Shown one piece after another: positions 10,301 to 14,001 of a DNA stretch of 14,001 bases (position 1 is the first letter of the stretch; each line of letters opens with the position of its first letter). The translations under genes and the position numbers were made by a program. The notes under the pieces are model-generated. The model saw only the letters and a list, made by a program, of their open reading frames with translations. It had not been told where the DNA came from and searched no databases. Origin of the DNA: Euperipatoides rowelli (lineage: Eukaryota > Onychophora > Udeonychophora > Euonychophora > Peripatopsidae). The stretch is from the NCBI GenBank assembly GCA_003024985.2, contig PXIH01S0000738.1; one strand, given 5' to 3'.

Positions 10301-11230
10301 ATTTACCATCAGACAAATATCCATTTTAGTCAATTGTTGAAATTACCAAGATGAATTGAGAACTGTAATTAGGAAAAGCTAAACGTGATAAAAACAAAAA
10401 TTTTCAGAAACAGAAAAATGCATGCTCAGTTTTACATTTAGGATATTAAAATTCTACACTTCTGGGGCTTTGGAGAACTAACAAAAATCTCTTTCACTTC
10501 CAATGTTCTTTATGATATTTGTAATGGTTAATACATATTTTTCTATTTAAAATACAATTTTTTCATATTTTGGCACTTTTAGCATTTTAGTCCTCAATTT
10601 TAAAATATCAGATGCAAGTAGTTTTAATCTTTTTTATCAACTGAACACCAAAATGTGAAAATTTCAGAAAATTTGAAAAAATTAATTATTTTAGATCGTA
10701 AAAATAAATATTGAGATGAAATCAAATGAGTTAAACTACTTACTGGCTTAATATCTTGAACACTTTCACTGAATTTAATTTTAAAACATATTGACTTTAA
10801 TCTTGGAATTAACCTTTTTATACCACCAATCTGAAATTTAAAAAAAATTAGTTATAAAGTTTTCCTTTTTAAGTAGTAGGCCTACAGCAAAACAAATTTC
10901 TTTCATTAAGAGAAAAAAAAGGAAATAATAAAAAATTAATTAGCAGACATGTAAATAATAGACTATACTGTAACTTACAACGGAAGTGAAAATTAACTAC
11001 TGACATAAAATAGGTAAAATACACATAACTTACAACAAGTGCAAACTGTTCGACATCAGGTAGTTCATCAAATTGTTCCTGAAATGAATTTAACTTATTT
11101 AACTGTTCTGGCTCTGGCATATAATTAATTAATTGTTGCAACATTGGTTCAGTTAAGTGCTCTTCATCAACAGCTAAGATATATTTCTTCCAATTCTGAG
11201 CAGATATTTTCTTGGATCCCATCAATATAG
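4227..11230 (-). CDS. DIAPH: Diaphanous-related formin (mDia/DIAPH type), 3' portion: FH2 domain and DAD, eight exons
   Basis: Formins of this family nucleate and processively elongate unbranched actin filaments through a dimeric FH2 ring. DAD binding to the N-terminal DID keeps them inactive until Rho-GTP binds. Seen here: eight minus-strand exons whose phases agree at every junction (0,0,0,1,0,0,1), giving 366 whole residues without a stop. Hallmarks are MPEPEQL, the GNYMN motif, LTLLHFLAE, FDPKKYSVEE, a long Lys/Glu/Arg helix, and the DAD core GVMDNLLEALKTGSAF with a basic tail RKRPPR. Exon-by-exon alignment to remembered mammalian mDia sequences needs no gap in the stretches I compared. 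All introns are GT-AG except the fifth, which is AT-AC. The gene is partial: GBD/DID, dimerisation, coiled-coil, FH1 and the FH2 lasso are absent and must lie upstream of the window. The C-terminal end is ambiguous. The reading frame shows no sign of decay. Family assignment is very secure; the exact paralogue is not. Confidence 0.95.
4335..5713 (-). other. Formin intron 7 (exon 7 to exon 8)
   Basis: GT-AG intron of 1379 bases. Mostly AT-rich. It holds a GC-rich patch with a strong hairpin (about 4958-5051) and a cluster of TACAGTA/TACTGTA words at 5537-5684, including ATGTAC-T-GTACAT. Confidence 0.85.
5025..5051. repeat. 27-nt hairpin, 12-bp arms
   Basis: AGTTAGTCAGCA, loop AGC, TGCTGGCTAACT; the single T:G position would still pair as a wobble in RNA. 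It lies beside a G+C-rich patch with the palindrome GTCCATGGAC (4997-5006). Probably a remnant of a small mobile element; no terminal repeats or target duplication were seen. Confidence 0.6.
5714..5849 (-). CDS. DIAPH: Formin exon 7: charged helix between FH2 and DAD
   Basis: Forty-five codons plus one base, acceptor TTTAACTAG, donor AAAG|GTTAGA. Begins KAVQDNIKLRETEEKIQRAK, continues with repeated Lys/Glu/Arg residues, and ends ALVDMSK. It aligns to mDia '[20 protein letters not shown]...LIDM'. The strongly charged, proline-free sequence should form a long helix that leads into the autoregulatory DAD. The donor is weaker (GTTAGA) than elsewhere in the gene. Confidence 0.92.
5850..7249 (-). 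other. Formin intron 6 (exon 6 to exon 7)
   Basis: GT-AG intron of 1400 bases, AT-rich, with a 17-A run (7026-7042) and TAGGCCTA-type words near 6448. The small open frames around 6701-6957 overlap on opposite strands, lack family resemblance and look like chance. Confidence 0.85.
7250..7414 (-). CDS. DIAPH: Formin exon 6: end of FH2 (FDPKKYSVEE)
   Basis: Fifty-five codons in phase 0/0, starting at CAG (7414) after an AC acceptor and ending at TCT|GTAAGT. Residues QFITNAKEQYELLESMNQKM, ETLFNELADFFCFDPKKYSV, EELFSDIKAFKQGLS. They align without gap to mDia 'SFVKDAQEQYNKL', 'METLYKELGEYFLFDPKK' and 'SVEEFFMDLHNFRNMFL'. Together with exon 5 this closes the C-terminal part of the FH2 domain. Confidence 0.94.
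7425..7433 (-). promoter_or_regulatory. Putative U12 branch-point motif
   Basis: Minus-strand AACTTAAC just upstream of the AC 3' splice site of the formin minor intron. It differs from TTCCTTAAC only at its first positions and lies at the short distance (about 11 bases) seen in U12 introns. Confidence 0.7.
7523..7754 (+). pseudogene. Non-LTR retrotransposon reverse transcriptase fragment, degenerate
   Basis: Plus-strand reading shows NYRP (7523-7534), a one-base shift at 7535, then ISHTNLISKIVEKLIMM, CSQLSGFIHDNHHGFAQE, a TGA at 7647, then CNPCSMHCMNIWSLEQENDQ, NVDSVYFGLFPCF. This follows the order of the fingers/palm start of LINE reverse transcriptases: NYRPIS...SKIxEK, the QHGFRxGRS region, then VDxxYxDFSKAFD. 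The aspartate expected after VYF is Gly (7734-7736), so catalytic motif A is destroyed. Neither end of the element is recognisable and the YADD region is missing. Antisense to the formin and in the same minor intron. Clade (Jockey/CR1-like) cannot be fixed from this fragment. Confidence 0.8.
7908..8113 (-). pseudogene. piggyBac (PGBD4-like) transposase C-terminus, degenerate
   Basis: Minus-strand reading gives PTPKYLRPAKEPDSFRLYER, then HFPSLIPPTEKKRNAARLQ, then after frame changes CRYY and CTECDVSLCVVPCFKKQF with a stop at 7910-7908. The HFPSxIPPTxKK phrase and the Cys-rich CxxCDVxLCVxPCF tail are typical of the C-terminal region and zinc-binding domain of piggyBac-family transposases. The first Cys pair of that domain appears lost (Leu codons in its place). 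Frame is broken at the A-run 7982-7991 and again by an extra base near CRYY|CTEC. Only about 65 codons remain; the catalytic core is absent. It is a dead fossil within the formin minor intron, in the same orientation as the gene. Confidence 0.8.
8128..8230. repeat. Degenerate GAACC/GGTTC-rich segment
   Basis: Repeats of GAACC: GAACCAAACC (8130-8139), GAACCGGAACCGAA (8159-8172), GAACCCGAACATGAAC (8191-8204 region) and the inverse GGTTCGACTCC (near 8220-8230). It borders the piggyBac remnant. Origin unclear; possibly a subterminal region of a DNA transposon. Confidence 0.4.
8338..8462 (-). CDS. DIAPH: Formin exon 5: FH2 helix leading to the coiled region
   Basis: Two bases (TT) plus 41 codons after acceptor TTCTTTCTGTTTAG. 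Residues VSQETLAKNLRQMDKNIKQL, ELDLKNFSKQQ, DEDRFGEIMN. They align to mDia 'VSAENLQKNLDQMKKQI' and 'DEKDKFVEKMT'. No GT donor fits at the expected end. Instead the exon ends after AAC (8338) and is followed by the U12-type donor ATATCCTTT. Ending at internal GT dinucleotides (AG|GTTTGG or G|GTGAAA) breaks the frame into exon 6. Confidence 0.92.
8463..8842 (-). other. Formin intron 4 (exon 4 to exon 5)
   Basis: GT-AG intron of 380 bases with donor GTAAGAAA and acceptor TTCTTTCTGTTTAG. AT-rich, no other feature seen. Confidence 0.88.
8843..8972 (-). CDS. DIAPH: Formin exon 4: FH2 (LTLLHFLAE segment)
   Basis: Forty-three codons plus one base, acceptor TTTGCAG, donor G|GTAAGAAA. Residues LDGTKSIDGKLTLLHFLAE, then KKYPELLEFSEDMVHIDKAAR. 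They align to mDia 'LRDTKSTDQKMTLLHFLAE' and 'HVEKASR'. The intron before it is only 113 bases, the shortest in the gene. The split codon joins the next exon to give Val (G+TT), the residue expected at this site. Confidence 0.94.
9086..9238 (-). CDS. DIAPH: Formin exon 3: FH2 core with GNYMN motif
   Basis: Fifty-one codons in phase 0/0, acceptor TTTTCTCTAG, donor AAG|GTATGT. Contains ATAACKELQENKKF, LELILLVGNYMNSGSRN and GFEISFITK. The GNYMN motif (codons 29-33, 9154-9140) is among the most conserved parts of FH2 domains and lies at the core of the domain. The preceding intron is the longest internal one (1505 bases). Confidence 0.95.
9239..10743 (-). other. Formin intron 2 (exon 2 to exon 3)
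   Basis: GT-AG intron of 1505 bases. AT-rich with A/T runs (for example 9348-9362) and an inverted repeat AATGGCCA (9893-9900) / TGGCCATT (9915-9922). No exon of the family is missing between GIVIATA and DIKP, so no hidden coding exon is expected. Confidence 0.88.
10744..10830 (-). CDS. DIAPH: Formin exon 2: FH2 (IGGIKRLIPRLK...)
   Basis: Twenty-nine codons in phase 0/0, too short to stand out as an ORF. Acceptor AAATTTCAG, donor CCA|GTAAGT. Residues IGGIKRLIPRLKSICFKIKF and SESVQDIKP follow directly on EQFALV of the previous exon. They align without gap to the mDia stretch '[20 protein letters not shown]' and 'VENIKPE'. The preceding intron is 203 bases. Confidence 0.93.
11034..11230 (-). 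CDS. DIAPH: Formin exon 1 of window: FH2 knob-region segment
   Basis: After an acceptor TTTTTAG, the exon starts with two bases (CT) of a split codon, then 65 codons beginning ILMGSKK, with motifs EPMLQQLINYMPEPEQL and DVEQFALV. It ends in phase 0 at GTAAGT (11033-11028). The sequence matches the FH2 region of mDia formins just after the 'QNLSIFLGS' segment. The incoming phase 1 means that an upstream exon supplies one base; xCT codes for Ser, Thr, Ala or Pro, and mammalian mDia has Ser there. The open frame continues past the donor into the intron, but the family match stops exactly at the donor. Confidence 0.93.
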
Positions 11231-11281
11231 CTAAAAATATAATTTAACATGACCTAAATTTATGCAAATAATATTCAGTAT

Positions 11282-11316
11282 AGTATGCAGTTATACAGTA
11301 CTGTATACAGCATACT
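11282..11316. repeat. 35-nt near-palindrome built on TATACAGTACTGTATA
   Basis: A perfect 16-base palindrome TATACAGTACTGTATA (11292-11307) lies inside longer arms AGTATGC...GCATACT, with about one mismatch and one indel. It would form a strong hairpin. It lies just upstream of formin exon 1 of the window and is the largest example of the TACAGTA/TACTGTA words common here. Confidence 0.75.
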
Positions 11317-12397
11317 GTTTCTGTATATCTACAGCAAGATTCAAAGAATGTATACATATTAGCATAGGTGACAACATACTGCATGTGTATAAGACTTACA
11401 GCCTTATTGCACAATTTTTAATTAAGAATTATCAAATACTATAGAAACCAGAATGAATCCAACTTACTTTTAGACATAATGAGAGGAAATTACACTATTT
11501 CTGAGGGGGAGTCATTCCAGAATTTCACTTAAAAATTGATTTTTTTTCATGCTTTTTTTTTTAGATGTTTTTTTTTTTTAATACAATAATTATTTTAAAA
11601 TAATATTTTTGGTAAAATTTTAATATTTCATTTTGTTCGGTAATTAACGGCATAAAAGTGAATTCTAGAAATCAATTAAAAATTTACACAACAGAACAAC
11701 AAAAACAATAAAATGTCATAGGTTAATTTTATGTAAACATTGTAAACTTTTAGAATATCTTTAATAAACTAATATTTGAAAAGGCTTGTAATATTGGAGA
11801 TTTTGCAATAAAAATGTATATAGTCGTAGATAATCCCCACCAATTGAGTTCCCTCCTAACTTTTAAACTTAAGAACTGCACCTTAGCTAAATACACCACT
11901 GCCTCCAACTTGAGATCTCAGCAGATCAAACATCGTAATTAAAATTGTGACATGAATGGAGGAAAATGATTTCTAGGTTCTACAATAAAGATGATAAATA
12001 ATTTTGTCAAGAATCTCAAAATGCAGGAATGGGAAGTGGCTTTATATTTGAAGACTGTAAGTGATTATGATTTATATTTAATTAGCTACTTATAGACATC
12101 AAAGCTATTTTAAATTTATTGTAAACTGGATATTGCCTATTTTATATCAAAGATTAAAATAAATAAACCAAACTTTAGGCCAAGGGAGAATATATACAGT
12201 AGTTTTATAGCATTATTAATATTTTCAAAACTCAATCACAAAAAAAATATTTAGGTTAATATTGCCTTCTATTTCTTGATCTTTTGCACTTAATAACAAA
12301 TAAAATAAAAATACACCTAAACTATTAATACTACAAACTATTACTAAAACTATAAAAAAAAAAATCCTAAGAAACTTAATACTTGTTTTCTTTTTTA

Positions 12398-12480
12398 GCT
12401 CTTGGTCTTCGCTAAGAACTAGCATCACCCCAGACCCCTTGGCTTCTCCCTATGCGAAACCCGATTCCCAGCATCTAGTC
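12398..12480. repeat. GC-rich patch, possible transposon remnant
   Basis: About 80 bases of much higher G+C than the surroundings, bounded on one side by an A/T-rich run (TTGTTTTCTTTTTTAG on plus). On the minus strand it carries GGGGTCTGGGGTGATG and then an A-rich stretch. No frame gives a protein I recognise. Confidence 0.35.
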
Positions 12481-13152
12481 ATGAAATTGATAACTTTCTC
12501 AAATAATAGTGTAATCCCAGACATTAATTTAATATGCATAACTGAAATATTTCATTAAACATTTAAGTTGAATTTTGAAACATGTTTTTCCATATAAAGT
12601 ATGAGTAGTGTCAATATATTAGTTCTTCCAGGATGTTATGGGATAGGAGAACATAATTCTAATTAAAATGTTCTAATTGGAACAATATTTTAATATTATG
12701 ATCTGCATAAAATGGGGTTTCACCATTTACTATTGCTTGCTACTATGGCCAAAAAGAGGCATATTAAAACATATAAAAATTAAAAAAAAAACTACAGTGC
12801 TATTTTTGAAACAAATTTGCAACAATTGTAAGGATCACACACACTGTCAATCTTCTATTTTGGAAGCATATGTAGATTGGAAAGGAAAAATAGGACAGAA
12901 AAAATAAATAAAGAAGTAGCCTATGTCATAAACTACCGTACTGGATCCATTTAAATTAAATTTTTCGGAATTGTGGTTTATTTAAAGTAATACCTTTTAT
13001 TTTTGGAAGCTTGGGATGTACAGTATGATAGTTGTTCTTTCTGTGGCCAAAAAAATAAATAAAAATATCCAATTACTGTGGCCATTTTAACAAATTTGTT
13101 ATCATTGTCAGGTGTCTTGTCTACCTATAGTGATACACTGTATGGAGATGAA

Positions 13153-13168
13153 ACACACACACACACAC
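13153..13168. repeat. (AC)8 dinucleotide microsatellite
   Basis: Eight uninterrupted AC units. Confidence 0.9.
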
Positions 13169-14001
13169 CTGTGATCAAAAATAAATAATTAAATAATTTT
13201 CTCTAACACTATCAGGCCAATTTGAATAAAATTGGTCTTGATGATTGGGATTTTCCCATGTAACAACTTAAAGGTAAAAATATTTAGGGACTTAAGGACA
13301 AGGTGTCTAAAAAAAAAGGACCAAATATGGACTTGGAATAAAAAATAGGAACATTTTTAAGGACCTGCAAAAAAAAAATAGAAACGAAATAATAAAATAT
13401 CCCTAACCAAAGGCTGTTTAAACTGAATTAAACTCGTGATAAGGGGGAAATTATGCATCTAATAGCATTTATTTTCCCCAATAGCAAGACTGAATATCTC
13501 ATTTAAGGAATGACCAATAAAGAAAGAGATGGTGAGAATTCTTACAAAAAAGATAAAACAAAATGTTTGAAAAAAATTACAAATTTGAATATGATGTAAT
13601 GCTGTAAGCTATAAAAGGTTTAATTATCCTAACGTTATAATAAAAACAAACATTATCCAAATTTAAAGCATTTGTCAATCTATAACATTTTTTATATTTT
13701 TTAAATTTCTAATACGGTACTATATTTTAATTGGTAAGAAAGATGACAAATTGTAAAATTTTATAAAACAGTTAAAATGATTAATCAGTTGTTTTTTCCA
13801 ATTACACGAAAATCAACTTTTCGGAGTATGTGCCTTTTGCTGCTAAAAAAAGATATACATTGGGAATATAGAATTTCTATGTAATACTATTTAAAGAAAA
13901 TTAAGGCATATTTCATCCATAAAGTTGAAAATTTGCATGATTGAAGAGTTAACTCAACGATACTTGCAATTACAAAAACTTTGAATATTTGTAGTTTGAA
14001 T

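Larger units (their letters stand above)
11231..14001. other. AT-rich stretch upstream of first visible formin exon; no gene supported
   Basis: Presumed large intron (or part of one) of the formin, since FH2 exons must precede exon 11230. I found no segment resembling the FH2 start or FH1 proline runs on the minus strand. Contents: near-palindrome 11282-11316, a possible transposon phrase at 11881-11901, a GC-rich patch 12398-12480, an (AC)8 microsatellite (13153-13168) and a GGAC-repetitive A-rich stretch near 13286-13370. Open frames at 12225-12428 and 12677-12907 are AT-rich and unlike any family I know. Confidence 0.6.

Noticed and set aside
12225-12428. 67-codon minus-strand open frame ending in hydrophobic residues
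   Set aside because: It is driven by A/T runs (Phe, Ile, Leu, Lys codons). Only its first residues come from the GC-rich patch, and nothing matches a known family.
12677-12907. 76-codon plus-strand open frame
   Set aside because: AT-biased codons, Lys/Ile-rich, no recognisable motif and no supporting splice or neighbour context.

Overview
The window is AT-rich eukaryotic (animal) DNA. It has long homopolymer runs, two single-N positions (825 and 936), GT-AG introns and short coding exons that stand out by higher G+C and codon structure. Palindromic 'TAGGCCTA'-type words (for example near 6448 and 10876) and very frequent TACAGTA/TACTGTA words fit an invertebrate, possibly deuterostome, genome. 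This is an impression only; I cannot name the species.

The one convincing gene lies on the minus strand: the 3' part of a Diaphanous-type (mDia/DIAPH) formin. Eight exons (11230-11034, 10830-10744, 9238-9086, 8972-8843, 8462-8338, 7414-7250, 5849-5714, 4334-4227) join in phase with no frameshift or stop and encode 366 complete residues. They cover most of the actin-nucleating FH2 domain (the segment from ILMGSKK to FDPKKYSVEE), a charged helix, and the DAD tail (GVMDNLLEALKTGSAF followed by RKRPPR). The N-terminal half (GTPase-binding/DID, dimerisation, FH1 and the first part of FH2) must lie beyond 14001 and is not visible. The last coding exon is uncertain: the frame either reads through to a stop at 4221-4219 or splices at a strong GTAAGT donor to an exon I could not identify.

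The intron between exons 5 and 6 (8337-7415) is the most interesting item. It begins with ATATCCTTT and ends in AC, with an upstream AACTTAAC branch-site-like motif, so it looks like a U12-type AT-AC (minor spliceosome) intron. Only this splice choice restores the two residues expected from the mDia family. The same intron hosts two decayed transposon fragments: an antisense non-LTR retrotransposon reverse-transcriptase piece (7523-7754) and a sense piggyBac-type transposase C-terminus (8113-7908).

The left edge (1-1356) carries two likely non-autonomous piggyBac-type elements, each bounded by TTAA next to an AGGG/CCCT-type end. The second (372-1352) contains a ~210-225 bp tandem repeat. The remaining sequence (1357-4218, the long introns and 11231-14001) is AT-rich, with microsatellites, homopolymers, a few GC-rich patches that may be transposon remnants, and no further gene I can support.
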